A DNA stretch of 64,000 nucleotides, from the NCBI RefSeq assembly GCF_005435165.1, contig NZ_SGUC01000014.1, positions 1 to 64,000 on the forward strand. The letters are read 5' to 3'. The stretch comes from Halorubrum sp. GN11_10-6_MGM (GTDB taxonomy: Archaea > Halobacteriota > Halobacteria > Halobacteriales > Haloferacaceae). Position numbers and translations under genes: made by a program. The notes under the pieces were generated by a model, which had not been told where the DNA came from, did not search any database, and worked only from the letters and a program-made list of their open reading frames with translations. Positions 29,880-36,347 of this stretch are shown here, piece after piece (the first letter of the stretch is position 1; the number at the start of each line of letters is the position of its first letter).

Positions 29880-30123
29880 CTATACCCACGACGAACTCCT
29901 CCATCAGGAACTGCGCAGCGCTCGCGAAGAACTCGTCCGCAAACGGGCGCGACGATCTGAGAGTCCGGCCCCCTCGGAGAGCCGGCTCCCGTTGATGCCG
30001 GAGCACGACGAGGGGTTCATCCGGCTCGCCCTGATGAGCGTCGAAGAACTGGAAACGCATATCGAACGAATCGAACGGGATCTGGCCGATCTTCAGGAGG
30101 GCGTCGAACGACCGGACGAGTAG
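29880..30123 (+). pseudogene. Small coiled-coil protein, copy 2, lacking the native start
   Basis: From DELLHQELRSAREELVRK to the end EGVERPDE it matches the gene at 27730-27966 at about 85-90 per cent. The first codons are replaced by sequence from the divergent ATPase promoter region. An in-frame ATG at 29824 exists, but it reads through promoter-like DNA and is unlikely to be used. It is best seen as a 5'-truncated duplicate. Confidence 0.6.
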
Positions 30124-30180
30124 ACGGGATGTAACCAATTAGATAAGCAACTACTACTGATCGATTCCCTCTGAGACCGG

Positions 30181-30269
30181 GACACACCCCGTACCGAGTG
30201 TACACTAGTCTGGTACGGTCGCGTCGAATGAGAGTGACGGTCGGGCAGAGACACCCCTCGTACCGAGTG
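30181..30269 (+). repeat. Two origin-type repeats downstream of orc1/cdc6
   Basis: GACACACCCCGTACCGAGTG (30181-30200) and GACACCCCTCGTACCGAGTG (30250-30269) share a CACCCC...TACCGAGTG core. The same motif occurs on the other side of the initiator gene at 31559-31797. They resemble haloarchaeal origin recognition boxes. Confidence 0.7.
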
Positions 30270-30319
30270 AGTCCGACCAGTCGGAGCTGGAGATGAGTTA
30301 CCAGTTACTAGATCACCTG

Positions 30320-31516
30320 CTACTGGCCGTCAAGTCCTTTCGTAACGATCTCCGGCGATCGAAGCAGGCGGTGGACTCGATAGCTCCCGCCGCGGTGGCC
30401 ACCACCCGTGTGTTTGCTCTCGGTGACACCGAGAAACGCCTGCTCTTTGAGGAGGCGTTGGACGCGGTCGTAGCTCAGCGGCGTCGTACCGGCCTGCTCG
30501 GCGATCTTCTGATAGGCATCATAGACTTCTGCCGTGCGAAACGTCCGTGTATCGGCCTGTTCGGTGAGGAGTGCGAGCGCCCGGAGGATGTGTTTCACAT
30601 GCGGCGTCTGTCCGCTCACGAGTTTCTGGAATCGGTTTATTTCCGCACGGTCGACAGCGTCATCAACGTGAACTTCCGTGACGTGATCAGCCTGTTCCTG
30701 TTCGGCCAGCCGCCCCGCTTCGTACAGCATATCGATCGCCTTCCGGGCGTCACCGTGTTCACGGGCGGCGAGCGCTGCGGTCTTCGGAATGACACCGTCG
30801 TCGAGTACGCCATCCGCGAAGGCGTCCCGGCGACGGGAGAGGATCGCCTCGATCTGTGTGGCGTCGTAAGGATCGAAGACGAGCTCGTTGTCCTGGAGCG
30901 AGGAATCGACGCGCTCGCCGAGTCGTTCGCGGTACTCGATCTTGTTGCTGATACAGATCGCGCCGACGAACGTGTCCGCCTTTCCGCTTTCCTGTGCGCG
31001 CGAGAGGCTCCGCAAGAGCGCGTCGCCGTCGAGTTTGTCGATCTCGTCTAAGACGACCACGAACGCGTCGACGTCGCCTTCGGTGAGTAGCTCCCAAGTG
31101 ATGTCGCGGTAGTCCGCGGCCCCGATACCGCGCCGGGGAATCGAGCGATCGTCGACGGCGTCCCCGAGCCGTTCGTGAAGTTCACGCGCCATCTGCCGAC
31201 TCGCCTGCGCTTCGGTCCCGTAATCCGAGCAGTCGATGTAGGCGTACGCGAACGTGTTTCCGTTCGCCGTTGCGCGACGTCTGGCCTCCCTGGTGACACA
31301 CCTCGTAACGAGTGATTTTCCGGTCCCGGTCTTTCCGTAGACGATCGTCGTCTCGGGCGGGCCGCCGCGTATCGCGGGAGCGAGCGCGCTCCCCATCGAC
31401 TCGATCTCTCCGTCGCGGCCGACGACACGGTCGAGATCGGGGACGTGGCCGACGCGAACCAGCTCTCGCTCCCTGAAGATCTCTCCCGTCTCGAAGATGT
31501 CACCGCGTTCCGTCAT
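30320..31516 (-). CDS. orc: Orc1/Cdc6-family replication initiator
   Basis: The 398-residue AAA+ protein has Walker A YGKTGTGKS, Walker B VVVLDEIDKLDG, an ISNKIEYRERL sensor region and a C-terminal winged-helix domain (about 300-390). It binds origin repeats and starts replication. The repeats flank it on both sides, with an AT-rich stretch upstream, so it probably serves its own origin. Such an initiator among toxin-antitoxin genes suggests a plasmid or integrated replicon rather than the main chromosomal origin. Confidence 0.92.
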   Translation of the reverse strand: MTERGDIFETGEIFRERELVRVGHVPDLDRVVGRDGEIESMGSALAPAIRGGPPETTIVYGKTGTGKSLVTRCVTREARRRATANGNTFAYAYIDCSDYGTEAQASRQMARELHERLGDAVDDRSIPRRGIGAADYRDITWELLTEGDVDAFVVVLDEIDKLDGDALLRSLSRAQESGKADTFVGAICISNKIEYRERLGERVDSSLQDNELVFDPYDATQIEAILSRRRDAFADGVLDDGVIPKTAALAAREHGDARKAIDMLYEAGRLAEQEQADHVTEVHVDDAVDRAEINRFQKLVSGQTPHVKHILRALALLTEQADTRTFRTAEVYDAYQKIAEQAGTTPLSYDRVQRLLKEQAFLGVTESKHTGGGHRGGSYRVHRLLRSPEIVTKGLDGQ

Positions 31517-31558
31517 ACTCGTGTGTCAACGTCATCTGGGATATATCCATCGACCTCA

Positions 31559-31797
31559 TACCGAGTGAGATTCATTAAAATAGTTTTAGAAGATTACAAA
31601 GTACTATTCAGTTCTTTTTAAATATGTTATATCCATACACTACACACCCCAATCCGAGTGACATTCGCCACAGTCGGCCACCGACGAACCATGTATCTCG
31701 TGGACCGATCTCACTCGGTATCGGGTGTGGGTGTCGATAACAGCGAATCGGTCACATCGACCCTCCGATCCCGTCTTCACTCGGTACTGGGTGTGTC
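31559..31797. repeat. Putative replication origin: inverted ORB-like repeats around an AT-rich stretch
   Basis: Four copies of the CACCCC...CCGAGTG motif lie upstream of orc1/cdc6. A partial one is at 31559-31569 and a direct one at 31641-31660 (TACACACCCCAATCCGAGTG). Two are inverted, at 31712-31731 (CACTCGGTATCGGGTGTGGG) and 31778-31797 (CACTCGGTACTGGGTGTGTC). Bases 31570-31640 are very A+T-rich and could unwind. The arrangement fits an archaeal origin. Confidence 0.75.
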
Positions 31798-31866
31798 CCA
31801 TCGATACGTCTCCGTTGAAATACTGTCTACCTAGAGTCTATTAGCTATCGTACCCTAGGGTACGGT

Positions 31867-32160
31867 ATGGAATCAGCCGGGGGTATCTCGACTCGGCTCG
31901 CACAGCTCAAGCCGCGGCTCGAGCAGGAGTATCCGATCAGCGAGTTGGGTATCTTCGGGTCGTATGCCCGCGGTGAACAACAGTCAGACAGCGACTTCGA
32001 CGTCCTCGTCGGGTTCGAGCAGCCAGTGACGTTGTTCGATCTCGTGCGATTAGAAAACGAGCTGACGGATCAGCTCGGCGTCGAAGTCGACCTCGTGACG
32101 AAGGATTCGTTGAAACCACGGATCGAATCCCGAGTTGCCGACGATCTCGTCTTTGTATGA
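31867..32160 (+). CDS. mntA: MntA-type nucleotidyltransferase antitoxin
   Basis: The 97-residue minimal nucleotidyltransferase has the signature GIFGSYARGEQQSDSDFDVL (GSxARGE...SDxD) that coordinates metal and ATP. In MntA-HepT pairs the enzyme adds AMP to the HEPN toxin and blocks it. It is closely related to the gene at 58059-58349. The partner toxin gene, overlapping by ATGA, is cut short here, so the antitoxin is an orphan. Confidence 0.85.
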   Translation: MESAGGISTRLAQLKPRLEQEYPISELGIFGSYARGEQQSDSDFDVLVGFEQPVTLFDLVRLENELTDQLGVEVDLVTKDSLKPRIESRVADDLVFV

Positions 32161-32312
32161 CAGAAGTTCTCGACTACCTTGATGACATTCTCGAAAGCGT
32201 CGAGAAGATCTGGCGATTCACTCGACGCTATCGAGTGAGCCATACAGTTCTTCGTTCTGAAGATGCGTACAGAACTGTGCACAAAGTCGACAGCAGTCCT
32301 CCGCATCAGTGA
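32157..32312 (+). pseudogene. hepT: Truncated HepT/HEPN toxin gene
   Basis: The first 23 residues (MTEVLDYLDDILESVEKIWR and three more) match the intact HepT at 58346-58684. After that the reading frame runs into the opposite-strand gene at 32218 and ends without the RxxxxH catalytic motif. The toxin is therefore inactive. Confidence 0.8.
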
Positions 32313-32886
32313 ACGTCCGGAGGCTCGCGTCCCAGCGTGCGTGGACGGCTCCGAGCATCGCACTGCGAACTGATGGTTCGGTCGCGACCAGCACCCGTCG
32401 TGCGCGTTCCGGTGGTGTCGCGTCACTTGCCGGCCCTCGCATGTCATCCGTCGACAGGAGATCCTCGAGGACGCTCCCGATCTCGATCCCGACGCCGAGG
32501 TTGTCGCCGACCTGCGGGGCGATGAAGATCGTCGCGTTACTCGCCTCTGCGAAGGCGATACTCTGAGTGGCGGCGTCCATCTCGTCGAGTGAGATCCCGA
32601 CATCGATCGCGAGGAACGCGTTGAAGCCGCGGTCACGGAGACAGTCTCGTGTCTCCTGAAGGAGACGTAAGACCGCGTCCTCGGCGTACTCGCCGGTGGT
32701 GTCGTCCCACGTCGCAAACGACGGGACATCGTTTTCGACGTCGGCGTCCGTCGGGAGCAGCGCGTCGACGTCGAACGTTCGATACGGCCCCATTAGATAG
32801 ACGAGAAACCGTTCTCGCCGGACCGGAGCAAGCGCATCCGAGTCACCGGCGGCACGGGGAAGGTTGTCGATGATCCGTTGCCGCAT
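32218..32886 (-). CDS. DUF7509-like protein
   Basis: The 222-residue protein starts MRQRIIDNLPRAAGDSDALA; I chose this Met over an upstream one in the intergenic region. The core FLVYLMGPYRTFDVDALLP and later FAEASNATIFIAPQVG resemble a haloarchaeal family I recall as DUF7509, with a nucleoside 2-deoxyribosyltransferase/TIR-like look. It is divergent from a winged-helix regulator gene 111 bases away, a pairing seen elsewhere in haloarchaea. Its biochemical role is not known. Confidence 0.6.
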   Translation of the reverse strand: MRQRIIDNLPRAAGDSDALAPVRRERFLVYLMGPYRTFDVDALLPTDADVENDVPSFATWDDTTGEYAEDAVLRLLQETRDCLRDRGFNAFLAIDVGISLDEMDAATQSIAFAEASNATIFIAPQVGDNLGVGIEIGSVLEDLLSTDDMRGPASDATPPERARRVLVATEPSVRSAMLGAVHARWDASLRTFTDAEDCCRLCAQFCTHLQNEELYGSLDSVE

Positions 32887-32997
32887 TCGAGTCGGTGATT
32901 CAAAGTGATAGTATATAAATATCGGGATTCTCAAAGATATTCTAGTCGAGAACACCTAAGTACAGCGCGTGCTATCGTTCAAGCAGAGGCACTCCAG

Positions 32998-33390
32998 ATG
33001 TCCGAAACCGATCGCCAGCAACCGGAGGAGATTCGGCAGCCGGACCCGCTGCTTCCCGACGAGAGCGGGCTGACGCTCGCAGAATACCTCTCGATGCAAC
33101 AGGCGATCGGCCATCCGACGCGGTTTCGGATCCTGCGAACGCTCGTCGCCAACGACGAACTGAGTGCCGCAGATCTCAAGGCCGCAGTCGACGTCGAGTC
33201 TCACAACTTCCACTACCACCTCGACGAACTGGTTGCCGTCGGACTCGTCGACAAGCGCCAGCGACGGACCGCGGATAGCCAGGGTTTCTACACGTACTAT
33301 CGACCGACAGGGATGGGTCGCGGGATTCTCGATCACGGTGTCGAAGAGCTCATGCGTCGTGAACGCGAGTTCAACGACGCGTATTCGTGA
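32998..33390 (+). CDS. ArsR-like winged-helix transcriptional regulator
   Basis: The 130-residue protein (start MSETDRQQPEEIRQ) has a compact winged helix: SMQQAIGHPTRFRILRTLVA, then the recognition helix VESHNFHYHLDELVAVGLV and a wing. It is divergent from the DUF7509-like gene and probably regulates it. I chose the Met at 32998 because the upstream in-frame extension lies in AT-rich promoter sequence. Confidence 0.82.
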   Translation: MSETDRQQPEEIRQPDPLLPDESGLTLAEYLSMQQAIGHPTRFRILRTLVANDELSAADLKAAVDVESHNFHYHLDELVAVGLVDKRQRRTADSQGFYTYYRPTGMGRGILDHGVEELMRREREFNDAYS

Positions 33391-33739
33391 ACGCTATACG
33401 TTTTTAGTCGTTGAGCCAGTCGAGACTGTTCCTGTCCGCGATCGCTTCGCGTATTCGAGTCACGATCGCCCGCGTGCTCACGAGTGGACGCGTGGCTGAC
33501 CTGAGAAACGACGGCTCTGCCTGCCCGGCGTCCAGTAGTGGATCGTCGGCAACGTTGCTTTCGAGGGATCTGGAGAACATAGTCTCCGAGAAACCATTGC
33601 CCGCAGTGCCGACCTTCGCGGGAATGAACTGTGATATACTGTGAGTGTGGTCATCACACTCTAACTAAGTTTAATATAATTGCCACGATAACAAATATTG
33701 ACGTCCGAAACAACCCCGATAAACGGAGAAGTCCCCAAC
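33391..33739. other. Intergenic region with a promoter that may drive the tRNA array
   Basis: No gene was seen. TTTAATATAA at 33670-33679 is a good archaeal TATA box facing right. It would start transcripts near 33705, upstream of the small gene at 33740 and, with no clear terminator seen, possibly the tRNA array and TROVE gene. Confidence 0.4.
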
Positions 33740-33922
33740 ATGGTCGACACTCGCCTCAAATCGCGGCGTGCTCGTTCTCGCTTAGCCGCGAGTCGCGTGT
33801 TTGGCGAGTCCCTACAAGACCAGCGTCCGGAGAAACCGAACGAGAATCACCGGGTCTGCGTCGCCATCGAATACGAGAGTGCGACGCACTCCGGCGATCT
33901 CCGGACACTCTCACCCGCATAA
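33740..33922 (+). CDS. Possible small basic protein at the head of the tRNA array
   Basis: The 60-residue frame MVDTRLKSRRARSRLAASRV has a ribosome-binding-like GGAG about ten bases before the ATG and a TATA box at 33670. The N-terminus is strongly basic and could bind nucleic acid. No homologue is recognised. It lies about 230 bases before the first tRNA. Confidence 0.4.
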   Translation: MVDTRLKSRRARSRLAASRVFGESLQDQRPEKPNENHRVCVAIEYESATHSGDLRTLSPA

Positions 33923-34152
33923 CCCGGCTCCCACGCGGACTACCCGTCAGGGGCTGGGGAACACGGGATTGCCGCCTGCGTTCGTCTAGTACTCGCTTGG
34001 CTCACAGCCACAGACGAGTACGACGATTGAGGCTCGCGGCAGTTTGGTCTGCGTTCGTTCCTGACTGTGGGACGAACGAGCGATGCTGTGCGTGCTGAAC
34101 GCACCAAGAGTCGCTGGTACGCGTTCCCGCAGCGATAGCTGCGGCTACGACA
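33923..34152. other. Intergenic stretch before the tRNA array
   Basis: No T-loop (GTTCGA/GTTCAA) or acceptor-stem pairing was found, and no gene. Several short inverted repeats exist, for example GCGATAGCTGCGGC near 34133-34145. Confidence 0.3.
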
Positions 34153-34228
34153 AGCCCCGGAGTCTCCGCTGGCGAGAGACGCCGGACTTTGAATCCGGAG
34201 GTCGCCGGTTCGATTCCGGCCGGGGCGA
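34153..34228 (+). tRNA. tRNA-Gln(TTG)
   Basis: D-stem GTCT/AGAC, anticodon stem CCGGA/TCCGG with loop CTTTGAA (anticodon 34189-34191) and T-stem GCCGG/CCGGC all pair. The acceptor AGCCCCG/CGGGGCG pairs except position 1-72. No CCA is encoded. It shares its D-arm with the tRNA-Glu at 35829. Confidence 0.8.
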
Positions 34229-34231
34229 CAT

Positions 34232-34304
34232 GCCGACGTAGTGTAATCGGCGATCATACGGTCCTGTCACGGCCGTGATCCGGGTTCAACTCCCGGCGTC
34301 GGCG
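34232..34304 (+). tRNA. tRNA-Asp(GTC)
   Basis: Acceptor GCCGACG/CGTCGGC is perfect, anticodon stem CGGTC/GGCCG has loop CTGTCAC, and the T-arm is CCGGG/CCCGG. It starts three bases after the tRNA-Gln, implying joint transcription and processing. Confidence 0.85.
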
Positions 34305-34554
34305 TGGTGCGTGGTGTTGCCACGTGGGGATACCCATCGAGGTAGGCAGCCCGTTGGTGCGATCATCCGGATCGTTCTCGCGGTGCTGGGCCCAGCAGGG
34401 TCTGTGACCTATCTGAGCCGGTGTGGTATTCCCGGGATCACCCGAAGTACGCCCCCGCGATGAGAAACGCAATCACGACTACTCGGTCGGGGTTGCGCAG
34501 TTGGAAACAGTCGTACAGAGAGAGAATCAACTGCCGAACGCTCGGCAGTTCCGT
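34305..34554. other. Gap in the tRNA array with strong inverted repeats
   Basis: No tRNA T-arm or gene was found. Two perfect inverted repeats stand out: TGCTGGGCCCAGCA (34384-34397) and the hairpin AACTGCCGA/TCGGCAGTT (34529-34537 and 34542-34550, loop ACGC). The hairpin ends five bases before the next tRNA and may be a processing or folding element of the polycistronic transcript. Confidence 0.45.
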
Positions 34555-34625
34555 GAGCCGAAGTCCAGCGGACGACATCTGTGCCTTGGACGCACAGGAC
34601 CGAGGTTCGACTCCTCGTCGACTCA
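34555..34625 (+). tRNA. tRNA-Pro(TGG)-like
   Basis: Anticodon stem TGTGC/GCACA with loop CTTGGAC and T-stem CGAGG/CCTCG are perfect. Acceptor GAGCCGA/TCGACTC has one C-A mismatch, and the D-stem is only three pairs (GTC/GAC). Confidence 0.7.
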
Positions 34626-34629
34626 GTGT

Positions 34630-34716
34630 GCCGCGACTGGGTATCAGGGAACCCAGCGGCCTGCTACGCCGTGGCCGTCTGCTATCGGTCTCCCGGTTCG
34701 AATCCGGGTCGTGGCG
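34630..34716 (+). tRNA. tRNA-Ser(GCT)
   Basis: Class II tRNA. Acceptor GCCGCGA/TCGTGGC has one G-U pair, D-stem is GGGT/ACCC, anticodon loop is CTGCTAC, the long variable arm is GGCCG/CGGTC, and T-stem is CCCGG/CCGGG. All arms fold. Confidence 0.85.
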
Positions 34717-34718
34717 TC

Positions 34719-34859
34719 ATGACAACGAATGTCTGTCCTGCCTGTGAGGAGGAAGCGTTCCGTCACGTCCAGCTCGGTGAAACAACGTCGATCGACACGA
34801 TTGGAAGCGTGAAAATCTGCGTCACCGATGACGGCACGTACTTCCACGGAACGAGGTGA
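34719..34859 (+). CDS. 46-residue zinc-binding-type protein inside the tRNA array
   Basis: The frame reads MTTNVCPACEEEAFRHVQLG, then continues to VKICVTDDGTYFHGTR. A CPAC knuckle plus one later Cys suggests metal binding, as in many haloarchaeal microproteins. It starts two bases after the tRNA-Ser(GCT) and is the only clear protein gene within the array. Function is unknown; it might be an RNA-binding accessory. Confidence 0.6.
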   Translation: MTTNVCPACEEEAFRHVQLGETTSIDTIGSVKICVTDDGTYFHGTR

Positions 34860-34988
34860 TTGCCATTTGTCCCTGTCCTGACTGGGTGCTGGTGAGCGCA
34901 TTCGCCTGGACAGTGATCAAAAGCTGAGCAATGGGCATCTTCCGGCGTCCTGTGAGTAACGCGAAGCGTGCTCATCGGAGTTTGTGCT

Positions 34989-35070
34989 GGTGAGGCATGC
35001 CGGTAAGCGACCGCGCTCGGTTAGAAACCGAGGGTCGCGAGGCTTCGGAGTTCGACTCTCCGTCTCACCG
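34989..35070 (+). tRNA. tRNA-Ser-like with anticodon AGA
   Basis: Acceptor GGTGAGG/TCTCACC (one G-U), anticodon stem CTCGG/CCGAG with loop TTAGAAA, and T-stem CGGAG/CTCCG pair well. The D-arm is degenerate and the variable region is 13 nt. An A34 anticodon is very unusual in archaea, so decoding function is doubtful. Confidence 0.6.
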
Positions 35071-35072
35071 TT

Positions 35073-35158
35073 GGCGGAGTTTCCCTAGCTTGGTCAAGGG
35101 ACTGCGTTGGAACCGCAGCGTCCGCGAGGACACGAGTGTTCAAATCGCTCTCCCGCCG
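35073..35158 (+). tRNA. tRNA-Ser(GGA)
   Basis: Class II: D-stem TCCC/GGGA, anticodon stem CTGCG/CGCAG with loop TTGGAAC, variable hairpin GTCC/GGAC, T-stem GAGTG/CGCTC. Acceptor GGCGGAG/TCCCGCC has one A-C mismatch. It begins two bases after the preceding tRNA-like gene. Confidence 0.78.
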
Positions 35159-35205
35159 CTGCGTGCCAACGTGATTCGCAGAGCCGTTGGTGATTTTCGA
35201 AGGAC

Positions 35206-35287
35206 GCCGCCATGCCAGAGTGGTCAAACGGACACGGTCGAGGACCGTGTGGGTAGTCCTTCCCAGGTTCGAATCCTGGTGGCGGCA
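35206..35287 (+). tRNA. tRNA-Leu(GAG)
   Basis: Acceptor GCCGCCA/TGGCGGC is perfect, anticodon stem CACGG/CCGTG has loop TCGAGGA, and the T-arm is CCAGG/CCTGG. It is class II with a 13-nt variable region. Position 33 is C instead of the near-universal T. Confidence 0.75.
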
Positions 35288-35329
35288 TCCAGCCATTATG
35301 TCGGGAGACAGTTCCCGATCAAACGTTGC

Positions 35330-35412
35330 GTCGCCATACCCAAGCGGTCAACGGGAAGCGGTTCAGACCCGCTGGCGTAGGTCCTTCCGAGGTTCGAATC
35401 CTCGCGGCGACA
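35330..35412 (+). tRNA. tRNA-Leu(CAG)
   Basis: Anticodon stem AGCGG/CCGCT with loop TTCAGAC, D-stem CCC/GGG, T-stem CGAGG/CCTCG and a class II variable region. Acceptor GTCGCCA/CGGCGAC pairs except the innermost A-C. Confidence 0.78.
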
Positions 35413-35415
35413 TTT

Positions 35416-35487
35416 CTCTCTGTGGTCTAGCGGCTACGATGCCTCCCTGTAGAGGAGGAGACGCACGTTCGAGTCGTGTCGGGGAGA
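35416..35487 (+). tRNA. tRNA-Tyr(GTA)-like
   Basis: Acceptor CTCTCTG/CGGGGAG pairs with three wobbles, anticodon stem CCTCC/GGAGG has loop CTGTAGA, and the T-stem is GCACG/CGTGT. The D-arm is weak. It starts four bases after tRNA-Leu(CAG). Confidence 0.68.
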
Positions 35488-35549
35488 CTGCGGGACGATG
35501 GAAGAGCCTGGTATTCACACTCTCGCCGAGTTTTCACCGGGGATCCGGT

Positions 35550-35616
35550 GCGACGGGGAGAGCTCCTTCATCTCACTTGTAATGGGAACACGCAGGTTCG
35601 AATCCTGCCCGTCCCA
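35550..35616 (+). tRNA. tRNA-Thr(TGT)-like, reduced D-arm
   Basis: Anticodon stem TCTCA/TGGGA with loop CTTGTAA and T-stem GCAGG/CCTGC are good. Acceptor GCGACGG/CCGTCCC has one mismatch, but only 12 nt remain for the D-arm. A second candidate 5' strand, GGGACGA at 35492, would add an insert that includes the hairpin CACCGG/CCGGTG (35535-35550). Confidence 0.55.
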
Positions 35617-35651
35617 CTGGCTGATGACCTCTTCGCAGGCGAGGCCAATTC

Positions 35652-35724
35652 GCTCCAGTGGAGTAGTGGCCAAACTCACGGCCCTCTCACGGCCGACCCC
35701 CCGGTTCGAATCCGGGCTGGAGCA
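35652..35724 (+). tRNA. tRNA-Glu(CTC)
   Basis: All arms are perfect: acceptor GCTCCAG/CTGGAGC, D-stem GAGT/ACTC, anticodon stem CGGCC/GGCCG with loop CTCTCAC, T-stem CCCGG/CCGGG. This is the cleanest tRNA in the array. Confidence 0.9.
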
Positions 35725-35736
35725 TGCGGATCCAGA

Positions 35737-35798
35737 GCCTATGCGGACAGGCAAGCGGCTTTAACCCTGATTGTGGGACGTTCGAGTCCTTCCCAGGC
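35737..35798 (+). tRNA. Degenerate tRNA-like sequence (anticodon unclear)
   Basis: It has a T-loop (GTTCGAGTCC) and partial acceptor pairing GCCTATG/CCCAGGC (five of seven). The anticodon region CGGCTTTAACCCTG pairs poorly; read literally the anticodon would be TTA, complementary to a stop codon. Probably a decayed or non-decoding tRNA-like RNA. Confidence 0.4.
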
Positions 35799-35828
35799 GC
35801 TTGGAACCACGAGTCCCATAGCGTTCAT

Positions 35829-35904
35829 GCTCCCGGAGTCTCCGTTGGCGAGAGACGCCAGCCCTTCAAGCTGGAGGCCAGGGGTTCGATCCCCCTCGGG
35901 AGCA
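35829..35904 (+). tRNA. tRNA-Glu(TTC)
   Basis: Acceptor GCTCCCG/CGGGAGC, D-stem GTCT/AGAC, anticodon stem CCAGC/GCTGG and T-stem AGGGG/CCCCT all pair. The loop is CCTTCAA, so position 33 is C. It is followed four bases later by a long hairpin. Confidence 0.82.
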
Positions 35905-35907
35905 CTC

Positions 35908-36002
35908 GGGGCTGACAGTGACAAACTCTCGTGTGACTATTGACTAGCTTGCAGGCAATAAGATGGAAACACGGGTCAGCGACGCTGTCACTGTCAGTCC
36001 CC
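35908..36002 (+). ncRNA. Long-stem hairpin RNA candidate next to the Y-like hairpin
   Basis: GGGGCTGACAGTGACA (35908-35923) pairs with TGTCACTGTCAGTCCCC (35986-36002), a 16-bp stem with one bulged base, closing a 62-nt interior. It fits exactly between tRNA-Glu(TTC) and the next hairpin. Its loop contains TTGCAGGC (35949-35956), complementary to GCCTGCAA (36038-36045) in the neighbouring hairpin loop. Confidence 0.5.
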
Positions 36003-36006
36003 CATG

Positions 36007-36098
36007 CGTGTGGTCGTCGAGGTGGTGCGTTCCTTCAGCCTGCAAAGCATCACACCGGGAGTCATAGCCCGTTGCACCATCCGTTTCACGACCACACG
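36007..36098 (+). ncRNA. Candidate Y-RNA-like hairpin upstream of the TROVE gene
   Basis: Outer stem CGTGTGGTCG/CGACCACACG has ten perfect pairs. Then come an internal loop TCGA/GTTTCA, an inner stem GGTGGTGC/GCACCA-T-CC with one bulged T, and a 45-nt loop. Stem, CGA-containing internal loop and bulged second stem follow the layout of the Ro-binding helix of animal Y RNAs. It lies 500 bases before a Ro60-family gene. The pairing is seen in the sequence; Y-RNA identity is inferred. Confidence 0.42.
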
Positions 36099-36164
36099 TG
36101 GCGACCGTCGAGTCGGGGCGCTGCTTCGCCCAGGAACACGCAGGTTCAAATCCTGTCGGTGGTA
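36091..36164 (+). tRNA. tRNA-like 3' domain abutting the Y-like hairpin
   Basis: The T-arm GCAGG/CCTGT with loop TTCAAAT is good, and a GGGCG/CGCCC hairpin stands in the anticodon place, but with a six-base loop. Acceptor ACCACAC/CGGTGGT pairs in only five positions, and its 5' strand is also needed by the Y-like stem. It may be a tRNA-mimic module rather than a tRNA. Confidence 0.4.
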
Positions 36165-36284
36165 CTATCCATCGAAAACATCCCGGACAAAGAGCGCACG
36201 AGGGTGCTCTCGACACCGGGTCCCGCTCCGACAGTTTTCCGGTCGCCATCACTCATCTCGTGGCCGTCGAGTTGGAGTCATCCG

Positions 36285-36329
36285 TCGCCTCAGGAGCCGG
36301 AAGTCCGGGTTCGAATCCCGGCGGTGGAA
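36285..36329 (+). tRNA. Isolated tRNA 3' half (T-arm and acceptor)
   Basis: T-stem CCGGG/CCCGG with loop TTCGAAT is followed by the acceptor strand CGGTGGA (36322-36328). No matching 5' strand was found upstream, but TCCACCG, an exact complement, starts about 20 bases downstream. See the 5' half at 36348. Confidence 0.5.
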
Positions 36330-36347
36330 TCCCACTGGTCCACCGTG

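Noticed and set aside
34305-34554. Possible further tRNA genes in the array gap
   Set aside because: No T-loop or acceptor pairing could be found, only plain inverted repeats.
35944-36252. Open frames within the tRNA array
   Set aside because: They run through tRNA arms and hairpins and share no protein features; only the 46-codon frame at 34719 looks coding.
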